Assembly: GCA_964019165.1 (NCBI GenBank)
Contig: OZ025274.1
Location: 12,758,407 to 12,822,406 of the forward strand
Source: Mastigias papua
Lineage: Eukaryota > Cnidaria > Scyphozoa > Rhizostomeae > Mastigiidae
DNA: 64,000 nucleotides
Direction: 5' to 3'
Shown: one piece after another, positions 1-12,642 of the stretch
How the letters are laid out: every line of letters begins with the position of its first letter
Numbering within the stretch: the first letter of the stretch is position 1
Notes under the pieces: model-generated
The model's database searches: none
The model's input: only the letters and a program-made list of their open reading frames with translations
Told to the model about the DNA's origin: nothing
Translations under genes and position numbers: made by a program

Positions 1-332
1 ATAATATAAAGCAATACTTGTATAACTGTAAATCAACGACGATTTCATTCAGCTTGTTCTATAATCTTGCTTCCAGTTCATTCTCATGATCGAGTCTATA
101 ATTTATGCGTATACATTATGCTAATAAAAATGGCGGCAAAAATGTCAATAGTAACTTTAGATTGTCCCTCAACAGGGCTAAGTCCTATTCTCTACTTCTA
201 GGAGATAGAATATACTTTACGACTCGAACTAATAGAATAGGGTTCTACCGGAGTCAGGTTACAACTGTTCTTCCCTTTATTACTACCACAGATCATTGAT
301 TCTCAGTTCTACAATAGAAGATGGGTCCTTTC

Positions 333-552
333 CATGGGCGAGGGAACTTCAGTATAAGTGGGGCTGCAAACTGTCTGCCCGAATCACTCATCTGTTGCCC
401 GAATGAGTTGTTGTCGGTGCGTATTGAACTACAACTATTTTCGGGAAAAGACTATTTTCCTGTAAGAAGAAATTGCCCAAATGAAACTGATTCTGCCCAA
501 CTGGGGGGGGGAGGGGCTGCAGCCCCCAAGCTCCCCGCCTCCTACGCTTCTG
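333..552. repeat. dispersed MITE-like repeat, copy 1
   Basis: Shares segments such as GAATGAGTTGT and GAAGAAATTGC with copies at about 17003 and 24727, with a G/C-rich end (GGGGCTGCAGCCCC). Boundaries approximate. Confidence 0.55.
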
Positions 553-1499
553 GTGGTTTCGAAATGTTTCGAAGTCTACGCTAGGAAGGGCCCCCTTGTG
601 CAAAAGTAAACCCTATACCAGTGGAATGGTGCCTCTTTTTCAGCGTGCTGTCATGAGATTTTTTGTTTTCAACGTGAAGGAAAAGCGATTAAATGAATGT
701 CTGGCACGACCTTTCAAATTCGTGCGAGCTACAGTAAAGTGGAGGGGAGTGGGCAAAGGTAAAGAGGTACAGAAATTTTTTTCGCAATGTCCTTTGGGCC
801 ACACCCTGTTCCTTTACTGTAACTTTGATTATTTCTATCAGTTTAGCACGATTTTTGGCTGTACATCAAAGTCATCCCCTAAACGTTAAGAAAATGCAAT
901 CCCCCCATATTTGCTCATCAAACTTGCTCGAATCAATGACTATCTTTGGGGAAAATGGGAGACAAGTCTTTCATTCCCCACCCCATGTGGAATGGAAGAC
1001 TTGTCACTGACCGAAACATAATAGGCACAGATATATGACCCCTATCCTTGCAAATCGTCCAAAAGTGCCCTCAAAGTTCAGAAGGCAGAGGGGACTATAG
1101 ACACAGCAACCTGTTACAATGATTGCACACAATCCATGCGAATTTGGCTTCTTATTTATCGATTGTTTACAGTGATCCCTAACCCCAACTCTCTTTCAAT
1201 AGATATATTGGTATAAAGCGTAATCATTGTATATTTCGGTGTGGCCCTTAAAACAGGGTATGGTCATGCAGTCTGTCAACTCTCATGACCCTCTCCTCCC
1301 GTTAGCCCCACCTGCCAAATGCTTCATGCGTTCTACGATTCTTCACAAAGAAATATTTTTGCGTTGGAAAAGTGCAATTTTGTCCTTTTGCGATAGAGTT
1401 TATCTCTATAAATTCAAGATAATAACTTTAATTAAGGCACATATATTCTCCTAGACAGCTCAGAGCTTGTTGAGAGCTAATTGCTATGTTTTTTTGCAG

Positions 1500-1725
1500 A
1501 GACACTAAAATACGCTGGGACAGGTAAGCGATCGGAGAAACGACCATCTAGCTCTACTACAGACGATGACACTTTCAGTTGTACTTTGGAACACCCGATA
1601 TCCCAGCAAATCATTCCTAAAGTAGATTCACAACTCACGTCGGTACGCTGCGAACTCGAAATGAAAGCTCTTTGGCACGAATTTAATGCACTGGGAACAG
1701 AGATGATTGTCACAAAGGCTGGAAG
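1500..1725 (+). CDS. TBX1: Tbx1/10 exon: N-terminal region and start of T-box
   Basis: Acceptor TTTTTTTGCAG ends at 1499 and donor GTACGC begins at 1726. The exon enters in phase 1 and leaves in phase 2. It encodes a Ser/Thr-rich, acidic stretch followed by the conserved T-box opening [18 protein letters not shown]; the split Arg codon is completed by the exon at 6740. Confidence 0.85.
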
Positions 1726-4700
1726 GTACGCCACATCAATTCAGTAGCACTATATGCACATTGCATTTACTATCGTAAAAGTACTGCTACACACTCTTTT
1801 TAGAAAGAAAGTTTTCTGGTCCGGTACTCAACCTTTATTAGCTCTTTCATGATTTCAGTATCAAAGCTCTCTTAGGATTTTCTTAGCAAGAATTTTTGAG
1901 TTTGTGTATCTTTACAGTGGTACTCAGATAGACAGACAGGCACTGCACAGGTGCAACGTAATGGTGTACATGAGCCATCACTGGAAATCTATATGAATGT
2001 AGTTCAAAGAGAAAATGGGCTTGGAATGTTAAATGCATGTACACTTATCGCCTTAATTAGGTCTCAAAACTTTCAGTGTTGAACTTTCTTGATTTCTTGA
2101 GTAGTTGAGCACTCCTTTCTTACAAACCATTCTGAGACAAAAAATGTGCATTCACTACAAGAATAATTATTATGGCTTAAAAGCGCCAAAATTTAAGAAT
2201 AATTTAAGAATAATTTAAGAATACTTTAAGAATACTTTAGGAATAATGCAAGGCTTCAGATTCATCAAAGTCTAGCCTTTGTGGTTATCTGAGTTTCTCT
2301 TGAAAACAAAACAACCCTGAGCTTCACGTGTCCCATCTAAGAGTCATTATGCTATAATGCGACACAGAATAAATTCGGTCAGTGTCCATTACAGACTTTA
2401 TAGCACAAGAGTGCTATCTATACGAGCGTTAATACTCAAATCGCTGAAATTTGAGAATAATTTACCAATAATCTTAAGCTCAAAATCAACAAATTATAAG
2501 AATTTTAAGGCTCAGCAAAGAATTAGGTATTCTTTTAAAACTACTTAAAAGGAATACCTTATCCTATTCTCGACTTCTTACCAGTGGTGTAGAAAAGTAA
2601 AAATTCTAAATCACTGTCTCTCTACTTGTTGGAAGTGCTAGGTTTCTAGCACAAGCAGTAAGTGTGTGATCGTGCGACTGAAGACCGAGATCGGGGTCTG
2701 TTGTTTTTGCATCATGTTTATTTTGTATACGCTACACGGTACAAAATTACGTAGAGCATATATCAACGATTTTTCATTGCCATATCTTTCATTTCCTACC
2801 TCTACACAGTAAGGAACGATTTGAAGGAGCCATCATTGAGTATGAGGAGGGTTATATAGCGAATATTAATCTTGAGGAATTTGCTCGCAACAGAAGTTTT
2901 ATGTCTTAAACTGATAAGGACCCTCGCTTGCTCAGCTTATAATCTCGTTGCGTGCTATTGACAATTTAGAGAGCTTCGCTGGGACACACTTTGGGTTAAC
3001 ATGCTACCTGCCTCACTGATCTTGGATTCATTTTTCACAAATGAGTGCTCATACGTGATTTCAGCGTACCCTCTACTGACAAAATGTGAAAAATATTATA
3101 TTGTTGCTGTTGTTGTTGCTGTTGTTGTTGATGTTGCTATTGTTATTGAGTTTTGCCATGTAAACCTGTGGCTCAAATTTGTACAATATTTGGTAATCTT
3201 ATCCCTATCTCTAATTAGTATTTTATACTTCGTCCTTTGCAGCTGCTAGAAAGTCTGAATCACACACCTGACCCTCCTTAAATCTATTGCCTTTGCAATT
3301 TGAATACAGCTCTTTATTTTGCATAAAAATTAAGAACATGCATCATGAACCCAACCCGAATGTCAGAATCACGCGACACTTCGCTTTCGAATATCAACAA
3401 GAGCTTTAACAACCTGCATTTGACGCTGACTTTATGATCTGGATGGTTATAACGGTAGATGCTTTAATGACAAACAGATTTTAATATCAACAGTATATGC
3501 CTTCATATATATTATTCTGCTTGATTTAGCAAAAGAGATTATCAACAGTGTCACTTCGATTTCCTTTGAGGTTTTCAGCCAATCCTAGTTTTCTTAGAAT
3601 GCCAGGATCCATCAACAGCAGCGGTTGGAAACGAAAACTAGCTTAAGCATTAGCGACTTATTTTGATGATCCGGTGGTTTCACACGATCGAACTCTTTCA
3701 CAAGGTCCTAAACAGTTAGTTTATATGAAGGTCTCCAGTGCTGACGTAAACACTGAGTGCACAAATTCCCTAATATGACTTCTGCGAAGGACTTTTACAT
3801 ATATCTGAGCGAAGCATTTATTGCCTCCCAACACAGAAGCCCTACGTGATGGTACAACACATGTTTCATTCTATCACCAGAGGTGAAGGGATCTGTCTCA
3901 ATTTGGTGACTGAAAATTGATGTTTCAGGAGAACTGAATATGTCTTAAAAGGACGCCACGATTTAAGAACTTGAAAGTTGTAATTTTATAGATTTTTTGC
4001 TCCCATTGGTTACTCCTGAACAATAGAAACTTGTTTACTACTAAGATTTTAGGTTCACATCTCACTGCTATGTGTGCAGTACATAAACAGCAGATATAGA
4101 CTTGGGAGGTATGTATAAGTCGCTATTGCAATTGGTAAAAATGACAGTGTTCATATATAACCCCAGTGCATTATTGGGGGGGGCAGTGACCCTCCTCTGC
4201 TCCCTCCACCGTCTGCAGGCCTGTATTTGTCCTTGGAACTTGACCAGAAAAGGGAAGACTTGTTGTAGACTTTTGGTAAGCATCCAGTTTGTACGTTGAA
4301 GACGTTAACGAAGTGCTTTGCACGTAAATTTGTCAGAGTGTTAAACCAACGGCATCAAGAGCATTGTGGTTGACTGTGGTATGTTGCTATGAAGCAAATT
4401 TCTTATGATACGAAGTTCGGAGGATTGAATGGACGATTGTTCGGCAGTGGTCAGTACTATTTCAGTATATGGTAAGCAAGTGTTCCCTGTGTTCTCGGGG
4501 ACTGGATAGGACTAAAGCAGCTTTAAACTTTTAGCTTTCACACCTTTGAAAGAAATTACTTTTTACAGCAGGAATTTTCCTCTCATAAGACTTTTCAAAG
4601 ATACCTTCACATCGAATGTGCTGAAATTAACACCCTGGGAGTTAGAGACCACCAGTATATGAAGACGACTGTGTTTCTGGTTCAGCTCGATGTGCTACTT

Positions 4701-7700
4701 TCTTCCTCTGCTGTAAACCATAATCTCCAAAAGTTTCATACCAACGTATTCGGTTACTGCCAGGTTTCTCACTTTGATATAATCTACAACTTGTTGACAT
4801 ATGAATGTGATAAGGAGACCATCGACTAAGCCCATGATTCAGAAATGAAGCCAGAATCGAAACAGAGATTTACAGCTATTTCTATCCACCAAAGAGAAAA
4901 TGTTTTGAAGTAGGAAATTCCATGGAATCCTTCGTCATAGATAATGATTATGGTTTTTTTATAAGTGAAGACCTACATACTTTATTATAGGAATATAATC
5001 TATAAGAGTATCAAAGCTCAAATTGACTGAGATTTTAGAATAATTTAGGAATATTGCAAGGCTCAAGATTCATCAAAGGATAGATATTCTGCTAATTTGA
5101 ACTTCCTTTAGAAAGCAGAACAAGTGTGAACTCCACTTATCCAGCCGGGGAGTCAAAGTGCTATGATGCACCCCAGGAACTCTTCGAGAAGTGTCATTTT
5201 TCATTATAAGAATATAGTTGTAGTGAACGTAAACATTGTAACTTAGGTCATTCCTTAGGTCATTCCTCAAAGCCTCTCATATTTAAGACTAACTTAAGAA
5301 TATTCTTAGGCTCGAAATAAAAACATTAAGAATATTAAGGCTTAGTAGAAAATTAGGTATTCTGAGAGGAAAGTGGGTATTCGAAGGATGTTCTTAGTGC
5401 GTAACGGAAAAGTTGACCAATATTCGAGGAAATTATACACCGTGTGTATAAAGGGATATGAACTGTTCTCTGGGATTGGGAGAGTGAATAATTAATGTAA
5501 AGTTTGGTAACTGGCAAAGAAAACTATATATATTTCATGTTGAAAGAGATTGTAAGACTATGCCAAGATTGATTTAGCAGGAGTACTGCTGTGAGCTCTT
5601 GTCTAGCGCTGGTCTATATGGAGGTGGCACCTTCCTGAGTCCACATTGGCAAAATCTCATAAGCAAATGCAACACTTACTGTTTGACTTGGTAAACTAAG
5701 CATATTTCATAAATATATACCCTCAAGAAGGATAAGAGATTTGATGTTTCGCTTGAGCTATGACCTGATACTGGTAGAAACAAAAACTTCAGAGACGGTT
5801 CGATCAACTGGGCTCGGGATGCTGCTCATATAATTTATGAAAGAATCCCATTGCTATTACTTACAGTATTACCAATTATAATAAAACTAGTTTTAATAAT
5901 TATTTGTTTTTGATATTGACAGATTCACACAACATGACACTATTCTCTGCTAGTATTGCCATAAATCATGCTACGATACAAGATTGAGCTGAAGAGATCC
6001 ACTCATACTTAGGAGTAAGAGTGGAGTAGTATTGCAAATACTTTTCAATGCCAGATCAATATTATTACACAGTCAATTTGTTAAAAATTTGTGACAATAT
6101 ATAATAACAGATCACACAAATAGGCATTGCCTGGGTTTTGATATAGCTGTATTATAGCTTGTGTTGTGATCTAGTACCCCCAACCAAACGATGCAACAGT
6201 TGGCAGCATTTGTTGACTTTTCAATGTTGCTCAGACAATGCAACAGTTGGCAACACTTTCGGAATCTTCAGTGTTGCACCAACGATGCAATAGCTGGCAC
6301 GCATGTTGTTGCATTCTCGATGTTGCACAAGCGATACAATATTTGGCAACATTTAATACATTCTTAAAGCTGCATTGTCTGATCACCCATTCTTACATCG
6401 TGCATCACTTCTTGCCGTATATTGCATCGGGTTTGATATAATTGTTGCACAAGATAACACAATCTTGCATCATTTAGTTAGGTAGTGTAACATTTGCACT
6501 TGCACCTTAAGTGCACAAAGAGTTAGCGGTGTTACCTTGCTCCCAAGTCTGTTTTGAAAACAAAGAAGAGCGTTCCTTGCAAAATGCAGCAACAGTTGGA
6601 AGCTCACCCTATTTTACGGGTGCCGCACCACACTGCAGATTTGCCCACAATGTTGCATCTTTCGGCGGTGACTTTAAGAGGTTCGTTCTCTAGCTTTGTA
6701 GCAAAGCACACGACGCTAAAAGCTCTATTTCAATTCTAGGCGGATGTTTCCAACGTACCAAATACGTTTGGGTGGTATGGACCCAAATTCCCGTTACGTA
6801 GTCATGATGGATTTTGTACCGATTGACGACAAAAGGTACCGCTATGCGTTTCATAGCTCGAAATGGCTGGTTGCGGGAAAAGCCGACCCCGCTGTACCCG
6901 GTAGAGTTCACGTACATCCGGATTCACCCAACACCGGTTCTCACTGGATGAAACAAGCTGTTTCCTTCGATAAATTAAAGCTAACGAACAACATAATGGA
7001 CAAAAATGGACATGTAAGTGAAATATCTTAGTGTTTCACCTTATAATAAAGGGATAGGATAGACCATTAAACAAATGAATTTATAGATAAATGAATCTTT
7101 AAATATAGAAAGTTCATTAAAAGCATAATGACCTTCCTTTTTGTCGTTTTGACGTTTTAGAATTTATATCACTTGTTAGCTGTTTATCTCTGCTATACCC
7201 ATCGTGCAAGTCCAAGGAAAGACTACATTCATACAGTTTATAGAAGTGTGCATCTGTAGGAATGTCATAGTTTAGGCTTTGTTAAGAATGGTCTTGAGTA
7301 GTATCCTTATCCCTTTGGTTGTCAGTTAATACCATATGGGTATTTTCAGGGATAAATTCTTGACAGCGTGTTTTTCATTTAGATCATACTCAACTCGATG
7401 CACAAGTATCAACCTCGACTTCATATTGTTGCATGTGATGGCGACTCGAGTAAACGGCTTATCACCAACAACAACAACAACAATTCAAAAAGCGGAAACA
7501 CGAAGAGTGATGTTGTTCGGATGTTTGTATTCCCAGAGACTGAGTTCATGGCTGTCACTGCTTATCAGAATCATATGGTATGAAATTTACAAGCATTACT
7601 TTTGGAGGCATACAAATGCTTAACCTCAAAAAATCCCTCCTTTCTGTGGGATCTCTTCGAGCGTAGGCCCACAAATTACAATCTTAGAATAAAGGATCTC

Positions 7701-7956
7701 GTCCAACTACCAAGTACGAAAACAGTAAGGTACGGATTAAATTCTCTGAGATTTAGAGGAAGCATGCTATGGAACACACTCCCTGACATGATTAAATCTG
7801 CCAAAAATGACAGACAGTTTAAAAACAGAATCAAAGATTGGACGGGATCCACATGCTGTTGTATAATTTGTGCATAGCATTGTAAATAAGAAGATCAGTT
7901 GGCCTGTATTAGTTTTAAAACTATTTATTTTTAGCCAACTTTAAAGAAATGTATTA

Positions 7957-8015
<59 letters not shown>

Positions 8016-11000
8016 TATTATATTGATCTTCTATCCCGTAAATTTGCCTTCTAGTGGATGTTCCTTTATCAACAGGTTACAGAACTTCTAGTACTTCGTT
8101 GTTCAACTTTGAGTTACAAGAAAATTATAGTTGATTTTCTTTGCAGTCTATTGTGAGATCCGACAGAAACCTCTCTATTAATGGACTCCCGTCTCCTCAC
8201 AGCAATAGTTCTAGAGTATTGTGGTACTAAGATTCAAAATGGGCAACATAACTATCTTACATGCAGACAACGAAAACATCTTGGAGGAAACCTATGAGTA
8301 TCTTGGGGAAACCTGAGGGTAACCGTAATAGCCTGCTTTTGAGATCAAACAGGCACCCTCCCTTTCAGTTTTAATGAAAACTTTAATTACGATTTTTTAC
8401 TTTTTTCTTTAACTATGTTTTTTTATCTTAACAATTAGTTGTAATAGGGTTTTATGTAGTATATATGTATATCTTTTCCTTTTAATTGCTTTTAAATTTA
8501 TTGTAAGTAGTTATGTGGAGGGCCCTTTGAAAATCAGCTTCATTGCTGAAGGGTGACCCTCCTAAAATATATGAAATATATGAAATATAATATAGCTTGG
8601 TAATAGCATGATCTGTCATTATTTGAAGACATCCTCTTTACATATACAGTTGATATTCGATAACTCGGCTGCCCATTCACTACAACATTTGCTACCTTAA
8701 TCAAAACCCCCTGTTTAGGCATCCTATAAAATACTGTCCGATAGCCACTGGAGCAAATTTTTGATCCCCCATGAGATTTCGAGTTATTGAACATCAACTG
8801 TATATACCAGTGAAAAAAAGACGGGCTGTTTGATCAAGGCCACGTGAAGAGCTGCATTAAACATCAGTCTTGCATTCTATTGCAAATGGTGGACACTGAG
8901 CTGGAAGCTCTTAGTATACAGGCTAAGTGTATCACACGTAATGTCGTCTAATTCGCTGTTCTCAGGGTCCAAGTTAATCATTATCACGGTGACCTTAAAA
9001 GCCGAAGCAGTACTAAGTGGTGCTGCGAGGGTAACTGACTATGAGTTACTAGGGATCAACTTAATACGAAATACACATTGGTCAGAGATAGCTTTGGGTT
9101 AGGGTGATGTTGGGAATACGATGCGTAAAACACCTTTATTGTGCCACCTATAGCCCCCCATGCAAGAATATAGCATGTCGTATTTTAAAAGTCTTTGGCG
9201 CAACTCATTTTGGATCACATCCATGATCTTCTGCCCACTGGGCAATCACTTATTGCGAGTGCCTCCCTTCTCTAAAGAGTAAATTTCCTTCCTGCTTCCA
9301 CTACTGTCAGCTGCAGTTGGCCCAATCTCACTCAGTGCTTTATGTTTCAGATAACGCAGCTGAAAATTGCAAGCAATCCATTCGCAAAAGGATTTAGAGA
9401 CTGTGAAGGTGAAGCATGGCAAGTATTGAATTCCTCTATGAACCAGGGGTTCTCTATTAAACCAACAAGACATACTGTTAAAGAGCTATCTTTCCAGGTC
9501 TTGGGTATATCTTGTTGTCCCGGTTAATATTCGGATAAATGCAGGTTGCCTTCATTAGTTGCTTAGAAAAATATGCCGATTGTTTGCAGAAGAGAGTCCT
9601 CTACTCTGAAGGGACTCACTTGAAACGTGCTTAGCCCATAGCCAGTGTGAATTTGTAAGTAGGGGAACAGCTAGTGTGGGAGTAGTGAGTACCAATCAGC
9701 TGAGCTTCCAATGGTGCTCAAAATGCATTCAATGACATGATTTGGGTTAGGCTGCGGTAAATGATGCAGAAAGATACAAGAACTTTGTCAAAATCTTTGA
9801 GGAGCTCTGTTTCAGCGGGGGCACCCAGTAACTTTTTGGGACTTTGAGTAAGCCTGGCTGCGAGTCTGAATATGCTTTCCCAGTCTTCTGTCCGCTTAAT
9901 ACCACTTTTTCTTTGACACAATGCTCCTTTGTTCTTGTATGTATTTCTATATGTATCTTTCCTCTTCTTGGTTTGGTTTGGATTATCATTGCATATGTTC
10001 ATTCAGCCAAAGTGTCTCATTACATTTTAGCGTAAACCAAGTAATGAAGCGCGTCCCGAACGGAAACAGAGGCTACTCAAATCAAGGCCACGCTGACGGT
10101 TTAACCAGCTTCAGCAACGTAAACTCAATTTTTGAAGGTAATTGAATGTTCCATCCTTAATAAAATTAGCAAAGTAGAATTAAGGAGATACAGGAATTTT
10201 TGGGTTTAAAGTCCAAGGACTTGGTGGATATGGTAAGATAGATTGAAATGAACTACGCACATAAGTGCATTTGGGTGCGTTCCCCAATGGTTCGTTCTGG
10301 GAACTTTGCTTTTGAGTGCTTTGTGTTGTCTTGCTTTTTGAGGCTAATATAGTCATATATTATGGAATCCCAAGAGTCGTGTGCTAAAATATTTTGGTTA
10401 CAAATCACTTAAACAGGTTCATCTCTTTTAGAAACTCTATATTGATCAGTGAAGTTACTTTTTCTCATCAAATATAGGACTACAAAGAATATTTCAAAAC
10501 CCCTGTTATTGATAACATAAAGGAGTGTCTTTAACGAATGTATTCGCCTCATTCTGTGTTGGGGGCTTATTTTAAGGTGGAGGGCTTATCAAGAGCTTCC
10601 GGTTCTAGGATGGAAGCTCATTCAAGGAGGGGGCTTTTTGAAGGGAGGGCCAATTCGAGGATTCACGTTAGTTATCACTTAAACCGTAAGCATATTGACT
10701 TGGTTGTAAACAGGCCCTGTCTGACCCGATGTACACATTTGTGAATTACATATTGCTTTCTGTCGATTGCATCCTGCAACCCACAGCTTCTTAATCTCAA
10801 GATGATATTCTAAACCTATAAATCATTTATTGCTTTCAACGTTTCTAATTATCATATCTTGAAAACGTGTTGAAGCACGATACAGTGAAAGATTACGAAA
10901 TCTGAGAAAGTATTCATAAACGATTTGTGACAACTAATTTACGGCCTAAGCTTCATAATACTTAAGGGATCCTTTCTAATCTGCGGGCTTCCAAGTTTAT

Positions 11001-12642
11001 ATTCAATAGTCGATTATTCCTTTTCGAGAATGAGTGAATCCCTGTTTATGAAATGGGCTTATGTATGGAGTAGTAAGGATAGGTCGGTATAATAGCCCGA
11101 CATATTGATTGATTTGTGTTTGAAACTATTCAAATTAAGTGTAATAATACAGATGTTTTACCCATAAGGTACTTGAGTCTGATATTATCTTGCACTATGT
11201 ATAGTTCTGTGCAAGATTCATTCATAAAGCAACAGTTTTGTGGTGGTGCGTGCTTTCGCTTACAACCGGGTGTACGCGGTTCCAGTCACTCTCGGGTACT
11301 CTCTCAAGACAGTGTATTAGCTCTTTCAGAACTACCGATAACTGAGCGATTGCGTGGATACTGCTCGAGTTAACACCATCGTGAAGGTGACATATCTGGT
11401 GGGGGGCGACATGGGATGGCGCCCAGAAATTGGGCGTCTTTCTGATAGCGCAGCCACCGCTGTTCTATACGCTTCTAATATTGCCGAAAACAATTGCAAT
11501 ATTTACGGACAACCCCTAATTTTCAGTGAAAAATAAAATGATTTGCCGGCAAAAATGCAAGTTTTGCCTACGAAGTGCTTTTCCAGAGGGTATGAAGCCC
11601 CCTTCGCCCGCCCCTTTGCGGCGGTTCTGGCTGCAGTGGTACTTTGACTTTGGTTGAAAGTCGGCTTGTAAAAACTAGCCAGCCCTTGTCATTGAATCTC
11701 CAAGGACAATAAACTTTCGTTACTTACTGACTTACTTGCTTACGTCCTTATTTGGAAAAGCCATTCACAACTACTGCACTGTCAAGAGTGAAATGGAGTT
11801 ATAATTCTTGGCGGGATTTAGCAGAAGCTACTCTCCACAGTAGCGGGTTATTGATATGTGGAGCAGAGCATAGCTGCCAAATGTTTATGAGGCTGATCAG
11901 ATCTATTTTCTCCCAAACTAGTTGACCAATCATCATGCAGGATTCTCACCACAAACGTACTCCGCAGCTACATTTAGGCCCATTTTGCATGCTGATTGGT
12001 CAGCTAGATTGGGAGAAAAGAAACACGATTAGAGGTCTCAAACATTTGACGGTTATGCTGTGGAGCAGCTAAATCTACACCCAAACCGACTAGATTTTTT
12101 ACTAGATTTTGCATGGTGAAAAGTCGAGGGTGAAAACTAGTCGTAAGGGATAGCTTATGCCGTTTAATCGACCAAAATTGTTCTTCATGTATTGCAGTGC
12201 TTGTTACAAAACCTGCCACAAATGCATGGAATTATTAACTTATGAGTTAGGAAGAAAGGAAACAACACGAAGAAAGTTATGCTTGAGTTAGGGGCCTTGT
12301 TGTGTTTGATAAAAAAGATTTATTAACAATTACTGATCAGTTTGTGTTTTTTTTGTAGGTGATATGTACTACCCTTCGTCTCTTCCACCCTTACTCTCTT
12401 CGCAACATCAGAGGTATAGTCAATCGCAAGCCATCCCGCAACGCACTGAGCACTGCTGTGTTCAAGGACAAACGTCGAACAGTCCCATCTCATCGTACTA
12501 TCATGGCGACTCGCCTCCTGTTAGCCAGTCGTATCAGACAAAAGTCATGTCTGGACTACATTCAACGACAAATAGATATGCCCCGTACATAACCTCGTAT
12601 GGGCGTGTTAGTGACTACATTAGTCAGTCGCAGTATTCATGA
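1500..12642 (+). CDS. TBX1: T-box transcription factor, Tbx1/10 subfamily (gene span, 5' incomplete)
   Basis: Sequence-specific DNA-binding transcription factor acting in the nucleus. Exons read at 1500-1725, 6740-7013, 7383-7577, 9351-about 9448, 10031-10137 and 12359-12642. The T-box begins at [18 protein letters not shown] in the first of these and runs through [63 protein letters not shown] and [18 protein letters not shown]. Subfamily choice rests on [26 protein letters not shown] and [18 protein letters not shown], which fit Tbx1/10 better than Tbx15/18, Tbx20 or Tbx4/5 as I recall them. Splice phases agree from exon 1500 to 7577 and from 10031 to the stop; the 9351/10031 junction is uncertain. 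The first readable exon starts in mid-codon, so at least one 5' exon with the start codon is missing. Oddities: an Asn run inside the T-box and a 5-kb first intron full of repeats. Confidence 0.85.
1791..2140. repeat. dispersed repeat family A, copy 1
   Basis: Shares TTTCAGTAT, ACAGACAGGCAC and GTAGTTGAGCAC-type segments with copies near 21740-22140, 56836-57014 plus 58992-59150, and 20215-20505. No protein recognised. Confidence 0.55.
2170..2580. repeat. dispersed repeat family B, copy 1
   Basis: TTTAAGAATAATTTAAGAAT stretches, then GCAAGGCTTCAGATTCATCAA and a second AAGAATTTTAAGGCTCAGC part. Matching copies at 4985-5390 and 38860-39180. Confidence 0.55.
2581..6186. other. T-box intron, no gene seen
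   Basis: Apart from a TGT-rich microsatellite at 3101-3150 and repeat family B at 4985-5390, I see no exon-like frame with splice signals. Confidence 0.5.
4985..5390. repeat. dispersed repeat family B, copy 2
   Basis: GCAAGGCTCAAGATTCATCAA and AAGAATATTAAGGCTTAGTA segments in the same order as copy 1; in the first T-box intron. Confidence 0.55.
6187..6365 (+). repeat. degenerate tandem repeat, about 47 bp x 4
   Basis: Units of the form GATGCAACAGTTGGCAACA, then a variable part, then TTCAGTGTTGCACCA. Within the first T-box intron, about 400 bases before the T-box core exon. Confidence 0.65.
6740..7013 (+). CDS. TBX1: Tbx1/10 exon: T-box core, first half
   Basis: Acceptor CAATTCTAG ends at 6739 and donor GTAAGT follows 7013. 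One base completes the split Arg, then 91 codons run from [10 protein letters not shown] to [11 protein letters not shown]. This is the most conserved part of the T-box (DNA-contacting and dimer-interface strands), with no stop and no indel relative to the family. Confidence 0.95.
7383..7577 (+). CDS. TBX1: Tbx1/10 exon: T-box core, second half, with Asn run
   Basis: Acceptor TTTCATTTAG ends at 7382; donor GTATGA begins at 7578. Exactly 65 codons in phase 0, from [10 protein letters not shown] to TAYQNHM. Six consecutive Asn codons (AAC/AAT repeat) and SKSG residues lengthen the loop before the FVFPETEF strand by roughly a dozen residues compared with vertebrate Tbx1. Confidence 0.93.
7590..8033 (+). 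mobile_element. LINE 3' fragment with (TTA)n tail
   Basis: An open frame to 7877 encodes a reverse-transcriptase C-terminus: [20 protein letters not shown], then [10 protein letters not shown] and a Cys-rich end CCCIIC, typical of CR1/L2-type LINEs. A 3' UTR with AGTTGGCC and AGCCAACTTTAAA precedes (TTA)n at 7951-8022. 5'-truncated, 13 bases past a T-box donor site. Confidence 0.8.
8400..8592 (+). repeat. LINE/SINE 3' end with hairpin
   Basis: GGAGGGCCCTTTGAAAATCAG, then GCTGAAGGGTGACCCTCC can form a stem-loop, followed by a TGAAATA-type tail. A related end is at 34850-34998. Confidence 0.65.
9351..9448 (+). CDS. TBX1: Tbx1/10 exon: T-box C-terminal helix (3' end uncertain)
   Basis: Acceptor TATGTTTCAG ends at 9350. 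Reads [18 protein letters not shown] and then EGEAW, which matches the DPEDW position of vertebrate Tbx1, so the exon should extend past the GT at 9409. The frame is open to 9527. A donor after 9448 is the only one giving the phase needed by the exon at 10031, but its consensus is weak; a CAG/GTCTTG donor after 9497 (phase 0) would need an extra unseen exon. Confidence 0.6.
10031..10137 (+). CDS. TBX1: Tbx1/10 exon: linker after the T-box
   Basis: Acceptor TACATTTTAG ends at 10030 and donor GTAATT begins at 10138. The open frame reads [18 protein letters not shown] and ends NVNSIFEG. Its last codon (G, split 1+2) joins perfectly to the terminal exon at 12359, which supports this exon; the family does not conserve this region. 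Confidence 0.65.
11867..12059. mobile_element. Mutator-like MITE, copy 1
   Basis: Inverted termini AGCATAGCTGCCAAATGTTT and, reversed, AGCATAACCGTCAAATGTTT. A perfect 9-bp duplication GTGGAGCAG flanks it (11858-11866, 12060-12068). In the last T-box intron. Confidence 0.85.
12359..12642 (+). CDS. TBX1: Tbx1/10 terminal exon
   Basis: A T-rich tract ending TTTTGTAG precedes 12359. About 94 codons rich in Ser, Tyr, Gln and Pro ([15 protein letters not shown] near the start, YISQSQYS at the end), then TGA at 12640-12642. Such compositions are common in T-box transactivation tails. Candidate poly(A) signals AATAAA occur at 12644 (probably too close) and 12986. Confidence 0.75.

Noticed and set aside
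9590..9654. additional T-box exon with excellent TGTTTGCAG acceptor and GTAAGT donor
   Set aside because: All three frames contain a stop inside the 65 bases, so it cannot be a coding link between exons 9351 and 10031.
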